Shown here piece after piece: positions 1-6,401 of a DNA stretch of 36,542 bases. The notes under the pieces are model-generated. The model saw only the letters and a list, made by a program, of their open reading frames with translations, searched no databases and was not told where the DNA came from. Origin of the DNA: a virus; the IMG/VR virus record IMGVR_UViG_2162886007_000004, positions 1 through 36,542 of that record, one strand, 5' to 3'. Within the stretch, counting starts at the first letter, position 1. Each line of letters starts with the position of its first letter. The position numbers and the translations under genes were made by a program.

Positions 1-54
1 GAATAAAAAAGAGTGCCGTTTTATCCCATGTCTTAAAATGCGAATTGCGATAAC
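1..54. repeat. Terminal direct repeat from circular assembly (left copy)
   Basis: The first 54 bases are identical to 36489-36542. A gene crosses the join in frame once one copy is removed, so this is the overlap left when a circular molecule was assembled, not two biological repeats. The non-redundant genome is 36,488 bp. Confidence 0.95.
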
Positions 55-528
55 ATAAGCGATATTATAAATGTCCTCTTCGGCCTTTTTCCCGGTCTTG
101 CTGCGTCCTGATTTTGTTAAGCCATGTATTCCTTTTGCGCGGACCCAGTCAATTAAATTCATAAGAAGATCATGACCTGTTCCCGGGTTTTTACCTTTGG
201 CCCTGAATTGTGCTGCATAGGTTTTCCAGTCGGCCGGTAGTGTTGAAACATATTGTGCGGCATAACGTCCCGTTCCAAATTCAATAAAAGGCGCATAAAA
301 GGCATTGACTGTAATATGCTTTTCCAATAGTTTGGAATTATCGGGATTAATGGAAGCGCGTAAACCACCTAAATTAACCGGTGCCAGGTCTTTTGCTGTT
401 GTGGCGATATCTTTTGCGTTTTCGTTTAATACTTCATCGACCCTTTCAGCTAAAACCTTTTCCATCAACTTTAGTTTTTCGACGCCTTTTATTATTTCAG
501 CAATATCTATTGTGATCGAATTAGCCAT
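1..528 (-). CDS. HK97 gp10-like head-tail/tail component (5' part, continues over the join)
   Basis: The ATG is at 528-526 and the frame stays open for exactly 176 codons to base 1. On the circle it continues at 36488 and stops at 36417, giving about 199 residues. The protein has an N-terminal helix, then APVNLGGLRASI and FIEFGTG motifs, which are typical of the HK97 gp10/DUF family of head-tail or tail-completion proteins. It lies between the connector genes and the DUF3168-like tail terminator, the usual place for this family. Its start overlaps the stop of the upstream connector gene by 8 bases. The family is clear; the exact role in tail completion is inferred from position. Confidence 0.85.
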   Translation of the reverse strand, partial: MANSITIDIAEIIKGVEKLKLMEKVLAERVDEVLNENAKDIATTAKDLAPVNLGGLRASINPDNSKLLEKHITVNAFYAPFIEFGTGRYAAQYVSTLPADWKTYAAQFRAKGKNPGTGHDLLMNLIDWVRAKGIHGLTKSGRSKTGKKAEEDIYNIAYVIAIRILRHGIKRHSFLF

Positions 529-1198
529 AAACTATAACTTTATTATTTTGCTCCAGTGCCGGAATTAATCTTGTAAATACATACCTGAAACCACCGATTA
601 AAATAGTGCTCTCAAATACCTGGTCGGGTATTGCGCCCTGATTTGCCAGTGCATTAAACCAGGTATCTTTTTGAGTAAATGTTGCCGGGTATTTCAGCAC
701 TAAATAATTACCCACTGAAGCGGCTGTATAATCGGCATTTATATTACCTGTCGCCGTAAAATCTGCCTGCTGCTGGTAAGTAAATGCTTCCACATTGCCA
801 GCGTCGAAAGGTATAAGGCTCCAACCCCAGTAAACAGTTGATCCAGTAGGCGCCGGCGTTATTTGTTCAGCCCCTTCATTTGTTGTATATGCTTCAATAT
901 TTAAAAAGTTTTCGCGGCCCTCATTTTCGCGTATGATTGACTGAATAATCAGGTTACTACCCAGATAAACTATTTCATCCGTATTTATTAAGGGTCTGCT
1001 TTTTTCAGTGCGCACTTTTATACGAAATGCTTTTGTATAACTGATCTGTGCATTATCCAGTGTCTTGCTGCCGGAAGAGGTTTCTACCTTTGCCCAAATT
1101 GTCCATGATGATAAAGGAGACGCAATATTGCCGCCTGCCGGGTCCCGTGCGAACTCGTAGCGGTTTATTATTATGCGCCTGTTAAATTCACTTATCAT
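521..1198 (-). CDS. Head-tail joining protein (head closure) with extra C-terminal domain
   Basis: The protein has 225 residues. Residues 1-100 look like a phage head-tail joining/head closure protein (SPP1 gp16 type): it opens with an NRYEFARDPAGG-like strand, then short beta strands ending near INTDEIVYLG and a C-terminal strand pair. Family members are usually 100-120 residues. Here a further 120 residues follow, rich in aromatic and small residues (YWGWSLIPFDAG) and predicted beta. The ATG overlaps the stop of the gp6-like gene by four bases (ATGA). It probably seals the connector before the tail docks; the extension may be exposed on the neck. The assignment rests on the N-terminal half and gene order. 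Confidence 0.7.
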   Translation of the reverse strand: MISEFNRRIIINRYEFARDPAGGNIASPLSSWTIWAKVETSSGSKTLDNAQISYTKAFRIKVRTEKSRPLINTDEIVYLGSNLIIQSIIRENEGRENFLNIEAYTTNEGAEQITPAPTGSTVYWGWSLIPFDAGNVEAFTYQQQADFTATGNINADYTAASVGNYLVLKYPATFTQKDTWFNALANQGAIPDQVFESTILIGGFRYVFTRLIPALEQNNKVIVYG

Positions 1199-1707
1199 GT
1201 TACTCTTCTGTATGGTTTTAGTAATTTCTTTACTGCCGGGCTTAAACCGGTTCCTTCCTCTGTTTCGTCGCCCCTGTGCTCATATAGGGAAGCGACTTCC
1301 ATCAGGATCGCCGTTTTATATAGTTGCTCAAGATTAGCGGCGGATTCCCCGGCCGTATATTTTGCCCTTACTTCTGTACATGGATCCAGCGCCTTAAATT
1401 TTTCATATTTCAAGGTATATTCGACCGGTTCACCTGTATTGCTGTTTGTTACTTCCGTTATTGTATTCACCGGGCCATAAGGCAATCTTATTTCGTCCAG
1501 GCCAATAAAAAGAAATGCGGTAATGGTTCGCGGAATTAAAGACATGTTTAAAAAGCCTTCGCATAGTTGCCGCGCTGCAGTGATAAGCGATGTTAATAAT
1601 GTATCATCGTCGGGAACATCGATCTTTAGCCAGCTCTTTGCATCAGCCAGCGTCACCGGTTCCACGCCTTCAGCGGTAAATGTTTTATCAAGTAGCAGGT
1701 TATCCAT
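1195..1707 (-). CDS. Head-tail connector, gp6-like adaptor
   Basis: The protein has 170 residues when started at the ATG 1707-1705 (MDNLLLDKTF). The open frame runs further upstream, but this start overlaps the glycosyltransferase stop by only 8 bases, like other junctions here. The order EPVTLADAKSWLKID, DDDTLLTSLITAARQLCEGF and later ILMEVASLYEHRGD is the classic helical signature of the phage gp6-like/DUF3199 adaptor family, which forms a ring beneath the portal. The C-terminal KKLLKPYRRV end is also usual. It is followed by the head closure gene, as expected in HK97-type neck modules. Confidence 0.85.
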   Translation of the reverse strand: MDNLLLDKTFTAEGVEPVTLADAKSWLKIDVPDDDTLLTSLITAARQLCEGFLNMSLIPRTITAFLFIGLDEIRLPYGPVNTITEVTNSNTGEPVEYTLKYEKFKALDPCTEVRAKYTAGESAANLEQLYKTAILMEVASLYEHRGDETEEGTGLSPAVKKLLKPYRRVT

Positions 1708-2794
1708 TTTCAGAAATTTTTGGTTTGCGCCCTCTTTTTTTGACAACCACACCCGGACGCTCGATCGTTTTTTTTTCTTTTACCTGGCTTATTTCGCGCT
1801 TTTCCTGTACTGGCTCCGGTTCCTGCTTTTCCCTTATTGCCTCTTTGCCTTTTGCCTCTTGATTATTACTTTCCATAAACTTTAATAATTTATTAAGATC
1901 ATTTTTTCGATTGCGTTTTTTGCCCATGCTTACCACTTCATCATATATATTTTTATGATTTACCAGCATATTAATTGCCTCTTTAAATTCCTGTACATTT
2001 TGCCCGTTGCAGTAAGTCGCCGCATCGCCGCAATTTTCGTGAAGACCGCGCGTGTCGCTGCATATAACAGGAATACCGCTCGCCATTGCTTCACTTGCCA
2101 CCATTCCCCAGGATTCATAAACCGACGGCATTATAATGATGCGGGTATCATTGTAAATGGTTCTCATATCCTGTTGCGGGGCCATAAACTGGATATTGCG
2201 AAAGCTGTTTACCTGAATAATCTGCACATTATAGCCGCCCTTTATACCTAAAAACCGGTGCTGCGGCATCGCATCGGCAAGATGCTGCAATAACATGCCG
2301 CCCTTCTCTACTGCGCAATTAACGAGTGTAATAAACCGGCTGTAATAATGATCTATGTCATTAGCCCAGTAATCGCAATCAATAACAGGATGACAAACAA
2401 TAAAGGGAAGAGGTAAATTAAGCTCACCGGCAAGGGCTTCGGAATTATAAATAATATAATTATTTACCGGCCCGCTTAATAAATAAGGGTGAGGGTTGTT
2501 ATTATGCAGTAAATGGTAAAGCGGTTTATTGTGATACCATGCCAGGTTGATGGCGGTTTCAGAATTCAGTAAATGTGTGATGATCTTATCAGCCCAAACA
2601 TAATATTGATTAATGTCGCGTTTGTTGCTTACAACGCGGATGCCGCCATACTGATAACCATCGGTTTCATCATCAATACTCACAATAACGTCATGCCCAT
2701 TGTTTACCAGGTAAACGGCTATTTCGTGCAGGAACTTTTCAGCGCCCGCCAGCGTTTTTGGTAAGTAGTAATGTGCATGAATAAAGATTTTCAT
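1700..2794 (-). CDS. GT4-type glycosyltransferase with basic AT-hook-like tail
   Basis: The protein has 364 residues. It starts MKIFIHAHYYLPKTLAGAE, the N-terminal beta-strand and loop of GT-B fold retaining glycosyltransferases. The C-terminal Rossmann half carries the GT4 E-x7-E motif (ESWGMVASE, about residues 227-235) followed by MASGIPVICSD. From about residue 305 there is a low-complexity charged tail rich in K, E, Q and P that ends with KKRGRKPK, an AT-hook-like sequence. Such a tail is not part of the GT4 fold. The gene lies between the capsid and connector genes, so it should be expressed late; a virion protein or surface sugar is the likely acceptor, but the sequence does not name it. 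It overlaps the gp6-like gene. Confidence 0.88.
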   Translation of the reverse strand: MKIFIHAHYYLPKTLAGAEKFLHEIAVYLVNNGHDVIVSIDDETDGYQYGGIRVVSNKRDINQYYVWADKIITHLLNSETAINLAWYHNKPLYHLLHNNNPHPYLLSGPVNNYIIYNSEALAGELNLPLPFIVCHPVIDCDYWANDIDHYYSRFITLVNCAVEKGGMLLQHLADAMPQHRFLGIKGGYNVQIIQVNSFRNIQFMAPQQDMRTIYNDTRIIIMPSVYESWGMVASEAMASGIPVICSDTRGLHENCGDAATYCNGQNVQEFKEAINMLVNHKNIYDEVVSMGKKRNRKNDLNKLLKFMESNNQEAKGKEAIREKQEPEPVQEKREISQVKEKKTIERPGVVVKKRGRKPKISENG

Positions 2795-2989
2795 TTATTG
2801 TTTCTTATTACTTCTAATTTGCTGTAAATAAATATCTTCACTACGTATTTTTACTTCAAAATCTTTTGTAAGTTTTTTCATAAAATCTTCCTTAAACCGA
2901 ATCGGAATAACAGTATTTTTTAATTGCTCCCATTCATTCATCCATTCAATAACTGTTTCAATCTGTTCTGGTGTTAATTGCGTAGTCAT
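2795..2989 (-). CDS. Small hypothetical protein in accessory cluster
   Basis: A soluble, mostly helical protein of 64 residues (QIETVIEWMNEWEQLKN), ending in a lysine-rich tail. The ATG overlaps the stop of the upstream envelope gene (ATGA), and the stop directly abuts the glycosyltransferase start, so it is translationally tied to both. No family is recognised. A role with the glycosyltransferase is possible only by position. Confidence 0.7.
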   Translation of the reverse strand: MTTQLTPEQIETVIEWMNEWEQLKNTVIPIRFKEDFMKKLTKDFEVKIRSEDIYLQQIRSNKKQ

Positions 2990-3279
2990 TTATTGTTGTT
3001 TACAATTAAAAAGGCTATTGCCGTTAATATTAAACCCATTGTGTACCATGCCAGCGGTTTAAAATATAAATCTGAAGTCGTGTTAATTTGAACCTGTTTT
3101 TTACTGTATATTATCGAATCCCGGCCGCGCCCTGTGTCTTTTATTATAACCGTATGAAACGAATCTTTTTTTATTATCGTTGAATCAATCGCCGTTCCTG
3201 GTTTTCGTATTACTGCACAAGCGTTCCACGTGAAACATATAAGCACTAATATAATTGGCCTAAGGGCTGTCATCTTCAT
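2986..3279 (-). CDS. Small envelope protein with N- and C-terminal hydrophobic segments
   Basis: The first ATG in frame (3279) gives 97 residues; the frame extends only to a TTG upstream. Residues 6-20 (LRPIILVLICFTWNAC) form a signal or anchor with a cysteine that could be lipidated, though the lipobox is imperfect. A periplasmic-type charged stretch with repeated DS and II-KD patterns follows, and a second hydrophobic segment lies at residues 74-92, ending NNNK. Two anchors joined by a short linker are reminiscent of a spanin, which would join inner and outer membrane at lysis, but no homology is seen. It overlaps the DUF3820 gene by 20 bases. Confidence 0.6.
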   Translation of the reverse strand: MKMTALRPIILVLICFTWNACAVIRKPGTAIDSTIIKKDSFHTVIIKDTGRGRDSIIYSKKQVQINTTSDLYFKPLAWYTMGLILTAIAFLIVNNNK

Positions 3280-3493
3280 TTGCCATATCTTCAATCAGTT
3301 GATTATTTGCCGCGATCCTTTGTACTTCTTTAAGCAAACGGTTCAAATTATCTTCGATATATATTCTCAAATCACGGTAACCGCCCCATCTACGGTTGTC
3401 ATAAAGCCATAACAGGTAAGCCGCCGGAACATCACCCATTCTTAGCCCTTTATACTTGCCGAATGGCATCGGTGAATTATGATTTGTTATCAT
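3260..3493 (-). CDS. DUF3820 family protein
   Basis: The protein has 77 residues. MPFGKYKGLRMGDVPAAYL followed by LWLYDN is the hallmark of DUF3820 (also named putative quorum-sensing-regulated virulence factor), a small family frequent in phages and of unknown biochemical role. The C-terminal half is helical and acidic. The ATG overlaps the upstream methyltransferase stop (ATGA), giving a tightly coupled methyltransferase-DUF3820 pair. Confidence 0.85.
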   Translation of the reverse strand: MITNHNSPMPFGKYKGLRMGDVPAAYLLWLYDNRRWGGYRDLRIYIEDNLNRLLKEVQRIAANNQLIEDMANEDDSP

Positions 3494-4044
3494 CTTTTTA
3501 CATATTTGGCGATTGTCATTCTTTGTTGTAATTCGTCTTTTACCCGGCCATCTTTTAGAATAATAAAACCCCTATCGGCAAAATCTTCGGGCGTATAAAA
3601 AGAAAGATGCTTTTCCAGTTCATTACCATGTTCCGCGCCCTGTGCCACAAATTCGCCCGGTGTGCTTATCAGGAGTAGCCCGTTCGGTTTCAGATAAAGT
3701 TTAAGCGCATCGGCTATCGCCAGCCCCTCATTACGGAGAAAATGTTCTATCACATCCAAAAACAGGATCGTATCATAGCTGCCATAATTTTCAAACTCAA
3801 GCAAATGCGTTTTTATATCCCGGATATAAACCTTGTTGTAGTGCTGCCAATTGGGATTCTGATAATTATTAAAGCTTTCCACGCCTGTTAATAATACTTT
3901 TCTATCACCACCCAAATCACAATATTGCCTGATTACCGCCCCATAAAACCCGGTGCCACAACCCAGATCCAAAACCGTTAAAGGGTTCTTACTATTTAGT
4001 TCACATGCAATAATTGAAACAATGGAGAATGAAGAAATCGGCAT
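3490..4044 (-). CDS. Class I SAM-dependent methyltransferase
   Basis: The protein has 184 residues. Motif I (VLDLGCGTG) is at residues 24-32, motif II acidic region near the VESFNN strand, motif IV LFLDVIEH, and post-motif LLLISTPGE, all in the order of the Rossmann methyltransferase fold (Methyltransf_11/23 type). The short N-terminus before motif I suggests a minimal catalytic domain with no DNA-recognition part, so a small molecule, sugar or protein is a likelier substrate than DNA. It starts about 16 bases after a strong terminator behind the capsid gene, so it must depend on read-through or an unseen promoter. With the GT4 gene it may form a decoration pathway. Confidence 0.85.
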   Translation of the reverse strand: MPISSFSIVSIIACELNSKNPLTVLDLGCGTGFYGAVIRQYCDLGGDRKVLLTGVESFNNYQNPNWQHYNKVYIRDIKTHLLEFENYGSYDTILFLDVIEHFLRNEGLAIADALKLYLKPNGLLLISTPGEFVAQGAEHGNELEKHLSFYTPEDFADRGFIILKDGRVKDELQQRMTIAKYVKR

Positions 4045-4059
4045 CAGGCTTATTTTAAA

Positions 4060-4086
4060 AACCCCGGCAAAACCACCGCCGGGGTT
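4060..4086 (-). terminator. Intrinsic terminator after the major capsid gene
   Basis: AACCCCGGC (4060-4068) pairs perfectly with GCCGGGGTT (4078-4086), a 9-bp GC-rich stem. On the minus strand it is followed by TTTAAAA. It lies 30 bases after the capsid stop and would strongly reduce transcription into the methyltransferase and glycosyltransferase cluster. Confidence 0.85.
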
Positions 4087-4116
4087 CCTTTTACCAAAAA
4101 CAAAAGCAAGAAAGTA

Positions 4117-5256
4117 TTAATTAACTATGAAGGCATCAGTTTGCTCAATTACCAGTACCTCACGGGCTTCAACGCGAACAGTGATAAGGTTCTTTATTAC
4201 GTTATCCTGATCCTGCTCAAAGAATTCCACCTTTAGCGGATCTGCCACCGCAATTGTGGCATAAGTCCAGTCGCCGGTAATCGTTTTGCCTGTTGGAATC
4301 CAGCTTGTAGGATAGAATGGTATGCCCGCAATCCTGCTTGCGCCAAGTGCATCGGTAACGATCACACCGGGAGCACCATATGAAGCGCCTGCACCGCCTT
4401 TGACCAGCATCAACTCAGCCCATTTTGCATATGTGCCAACAATGCCATTTGGAACATAACCAGCACCGCCAAGTGAAGCGATATTATTGATTAATTGTTC
4501 TGCATAGTTTGCACCGGCTGCTCCTGGTGTGCCGGTTGCCACTGCTGCCAAATCACCGTAGAACTGTATATTTTCAGCTTTGGTAAAATCGCGCAATAAA
4601 AGACGCGGGAGCCATGTTTGAAGGAAAGGAAGATCCTGCAGCATTTGTTTTGTAATGCGCACATGACCGGCGATATAATCGGCTTTAAAATCCACCATGC
4701 CAATATTATAATCAAGTTGGGGTTTGGCCACATTTTCACCAACGCGGGAAACGCTGCCCGTAACGCCTGTTTCGCGGGGCAGGGTTATCCATCCCGTTTC
4801 AGTTCTTACTACTTCGCATAAGTCGCGGAAATTATAACCGGCGCTCCCTGTCTTTGGGGAAAAATCAAGATAGGAACGAACAGCGCCGCCGGTCAGGTGC
4901 GTTGCTTCGGTCATGATGGCCTTCATTTCAAAGGCATGACCTTTTCCTTTGCGGGTTGTGCGGATGCTGTCAAAGTTTTCTGCCAGTGCCTCACGCAGTT
5001 TATTCTTAAATGTTCCCTGGTCGCCGTCGGGCAGAGGTACGGCATCTTTGCGTTTTATCAGTTCATTTAATGCCTTTTGGTTGGCGTCATCGCGCTGATC
5101 TTTTGTTTGCTGCCACTCTTTAAAAGCGGCTTCGCTGGCTTCAAAATCGGCTTTTATTTGTTCAATGGTTTGTTTCTGTGAAGTAAAATCGCGCTGAATT
5201 CCTTTAATGCCGTCATGGATCGGCTGTAATTCGGGATCGATATTCGGATTGTCCAT
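4117..5256 (-). CDS. HK97-fold major capsid protein with N-terminal scaffold (delta) domain
   Basis: The protein has 379 residues. Residues 1-95 are a charged coiled coil (KQTIEQIKADFEASEAAFK), matching the delta/scaffold domain removed by the prohead protease. The mature domain begins after a basic stretch near residue 105-115 (RKGKGHAFEMKAIM). It contains the E-loop and spine-helix pattern of HK97 capsids (VRTETGWITLPRE, HVRITKQMLQDLPFLQTWL) and ends with an AREVLVIEQTDAFIVN strand. It lies directly after the protease and overlaps it by 44 bases in another frame. A strong terminator follows. Confidence 0.95.
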   Translation of the reverse strand: MDNPNIDPELQPIHDGIKGIQRDFTSQKQTIEQIKADFEASEAAFKEWQQTKDQRDDANQKALNELIKRKDAVPLPDGDQGTFKNKLREALAENFDSIRTTRKGKGHAFEMKAIMTEATHLTGGAVRSYLDFSPKTGSAGYNFRDLCEVVRTETGWITLPRETGVTGSVSRVGENVAKPQLDYNIGMVDFKADYIAGHVRITKQMLQDLPFLQTWLPRLLLRDFTKAENIQFYGDLAAVATGTPGAAGANYAEQLINNIASLGGAGYVPNGIVGTYAKWAELMLVKGGAGASYGAPGVIVTDALGASRIAGIPFYPTSWIPTGKTITGDWTYATIAVADPLKVEFFEQDQDNVIKNLITVRVEAREVLVIEQTDAFIVN

Positions 5257-6004
5257 CTTGCGGAAATTTAAAAAGTTGAATAATTGGTTTTGTATCCCAT
5301 CTATTCACCTTTGATTTGTTATCCGGCTTAAGTGGGGCAATCGTCCCGGCTTGAGTGGTTGCGTTTGAAAGGTCAATAATTGTTTGGAAAAGCTGTTTAT
5401 TGTAGATTAGTAAGCTTTCTATTGTTTCATCAGATATATCTGCATTAGTGCAAAATCTTTCTATAGCTACCTGTTTTTTTATCAGGTTATCAATATATAG
5501 TTTTTTGTCCTGTGCCTTCAGCCCGGTTACCGGTGTCAATGAATTAGCACCCCAGGCTGTGAGCGATGATCCTTCCCAAAGTTGCAACTCTGTTAGCTTT
5601 GTTACAGTTTCATCAGTAGTATCTTTTTCCCATTTAATCACGCGGTAACCTATTGAATGCTCCGTGATCAGTTCGCTTTCCACCATCTTTACAAATTCTT
5701 TACCGATCGTGTGCGATCCTATTTGTGATTCATAATAAAGCCCGGTAGTATCTTCTTTTAGTGTGAATATTTTGCCGAGTGGTTGCTCTGGTCTGTGATT
5801 CAATAAATGTTTTATACGGGGCTGCCCGCTATCCGGCCCGCGATCTGCAATGGTCTTTACATAAGCTCCCGGCATAATTATATCACCGTCAGAATCTTTA
5901 TTGCCGAAGGCGGAAAAATAACCGGTAACAATCCCTTTTTTGGAATCTGCATCTTTGAACGATGCGGCAAGAACAGCAGTTTTATAATTATAGATGTTTT
6001 CCAT
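5213..6004 (-). CDS. HK97-type prohead protease
   Basis: The protein has 263 residues from the ATG at 6004-6002 (MENIYNYKTA); the frame extends a further seven codons to a TTG that is unlikely to be used. The core SKKGIVTGYFSAFGNKDSDGD, LLNH (His70) and EHSIGY (Ser117) are the conserved elements of caudoviral prohead (herpesvirus-like) serine proteases, with His and Ser spaced as in HK97 gp4. It cleaves the capsid scaffold during maturation. The C-terminal 100 residues are a helical, poorly conserved tail overlapping the capsid gene start. Its promoter appears to lie immediately upstream. Confidence 0.93.
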   Translation of the reverse strand: MENIYNYKTAVLAASFKDADSKKGIVTGYFSAFGNKDSDGDIIMPGAYVKTIADRGPDSGQPRIKHLLNHRPEQPLGKIFTLKEDTTGLYYESQIGSHTIGKEFVKMVESELITEHSIGYRVIKWEKDTTDETVTKLTELQLWEGSSLTAWGANSLTPVTGLKAQDKKLYIDNLIKKQVAIERFCTNADISDETIESLLIYNKQLFQTIIDLSNATTQAGTIAPLKPDNKSKVNRWDTKPIIQLFKFPQDGQSEYRSRITADP

Positions 6005-6005
6005 T

Positions 6006-6026
6006 TTTGGGAAATGGTTTCCCAAA
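6006..6026. promoter_or_regulatory. Perfect 9-bp dyad at the capsid/protease start
   Basis: TTTGGGAAA (6006-6014), a 3-base spacer and TTTCCCAAA (6018-6026) form a perfect inverted repeat. It overlaps the TACATTTG box and ends two bases from the protease ATG. It could be an operator at the DNA level, or in mRNA a hairpin at the very 5' end that controls translation. Confidence 0.6.
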
Positions 6027-6030
6027 TGTA
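6023..6030 (-). promoter_or_regulatory. Candidate promoter (-7 box TACATTTG) for protease-capsid
   Basis: Read on the minus strand, 6030-6023 is TACATTTG, a full match to the Bacteroidota -7 consensus TAnnTTTG. The start site would be near 6018, about 14 bases before the protease ATG. No clear TTTG is seen at -33. A dedicated promoter makes sense because a terminator (6201-6235) separates these genes from the upstream late genes. Confidence 0.5.
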
Positions 6031-6074
6031 GAAATAATTTGTAAGGGTTGCTTAAAATTTAATTTGAGGTAAAG

Positions 6075-6096
6075 GGGCAGCGCAAAAACGCCGCCC
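6075..6096 (-). other. Hairpin in the gap before the protease gene
   Basis: GGGCAGCG (6075-6082) pairs with CGCCGCCC (6089-6096) around a six-base loop, with one position that is G.U on the minus strand RNA and A.C on the plus strand. It has only a short run of T after it on the minus strand, so it is a weak terminator at best. The rest of 6097-6200 holds no gene I can support. Confidence 0.4.
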
Positions 6097-6208
6097 GATA
6101 GTTAGCTAATCTGTGAATTAAACCCTTATGATTGATGTTGCTAAATTAGAAAGGAATTCTCACTTTTACTTTAAGACCCTTTTAAGTTGGGCAATGGCAT
6201 AAAAAAAG

Positions 6209-6235
6209 AAAGATAGCAGTTCGGCTACTATCTTT
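6209..6235 (-). terminator. Intrinsic terminator AAAGATAG/CTATCTTT
   Basis: An 8-bp stem (6209-6216 with 6228-6235) with a loop of 11 and, on the minus strand, CTTTTTTT directly after. It ends the antisense RNA of element copy 1 and also any late transcript from gp7. The same stem sequence is used at 9236-9262. Its right arm contains TATCTTTG on the plus strand, a possible -7 box for the peptide transcript. Confidence 0.75.
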
Positions 6236-6240
6236 GCTTT

Positions 6241-6330
6241 GTGAAACTGGAAATTCACGCTGGAAAGTTCAGTTTGAAATTGGAGATTTCATTTGAACTG
6301 ATAAAAGAGTTTATGGAAAAGCTCTTTTAG
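6241..6330 (+). CDS. Small amphipathic peptide, copy 1 (candidate type I toxin-like)
   Basis: A GTG-started frame of 29 codons plus TAG on the otherwise empty plus strand. The peptide starts MKLEIHAGKF and ends KEFMEKLF, with hydrophobic and charged residues alternating. A second copy at 9139-9225 on the minus strand encodes a peptide of the same length without gaps. Ten of 28 aligned positions are identical and about ten more are conservative, and both end in TAG. The box TATCTTTG (6229-6236) would place transcription start about at the GTG, implying a leaderless mRNA. The whole frame is buried in RNA secondary structure (6241-6367). The peptide homology is visible; function as a toxin is inference. 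Confidence 0.5.
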   Translation: MKLEIHAGKFSLKLEISFELIKEFMEKLF

Positions 6331-6367
6331 GCGTGAGGGGGCGGTTCGCCGCCCCTTCCGGTTTCAC
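6241..6367 (+). other. Multi-branched structured RNA/peptide element, copy 1
   Basis: Five stems can be drawn: P1 6241-6250/6358-6367 (10 bp), P2 6254-6261/6330-6337, P3 6266-6271/6294-6299 with 6275-6280/6286-6291, P4 6302-6312/6319-6329 (11 bp), and P5 6338-6344/6349-6355 (GGGGCGG/CCGCCCC, TTCG loop). P1 brings the 3' end back onto the first codons of the peptide frame. Four pairs are G.U when read as plus-strand RNA and would be A.C on the minus strand, favouring the plus strand as the folded molecule. Confidence 0.65.
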
Positions 6368-6374
6368 AAATATA
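6367..6374 (-). promoter_or_regulatory. Candidate -7 box TATATTTG, antisense RNA of copy 1
   Basis: Minus strand 6374-6367 reads TATATTTG, an exact TAnnTTTG match, directly at the outer stem of the element. Position and spacing mirror the better promoter of copy 2. No TTTG is found 19-21 bases upstream. Confidence 0.4.
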
Positions 6375-6401
6375 CAACTTTAAATAAAAAAATATTATTC
6401 C

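Larger units (their letters stand above)
6201..6362 (-). ncRNA. Candidate antisense RNA of element copy 1, with terminator
   Basis: On the minus strand a TATATTTG box (6374-6367) is followed by the paired region 6367-6241. Then comes an intrinsic terminator: AAAGATAG (6209-6216) pairs with CTATCTTT (6228-6235) and is followed on this strand by CTTTTTTT. The predicted RNA is about 150 nt and is fully antisense to the peptide frame on the plus strand. The layout matches copy 2 at 9.1-9.26 kb, where the promoter is better. No -33 TTTG is seen for this copy. Confidence 0.5.

Noticed and set aside
6241-6367. Element copy 1 as a tRNA or tmRNA-like gene
   Set aside because: It has branched stems but no T-loop, anticodon arm or CCA-like end, and the stems contain a conserved peptide frame.
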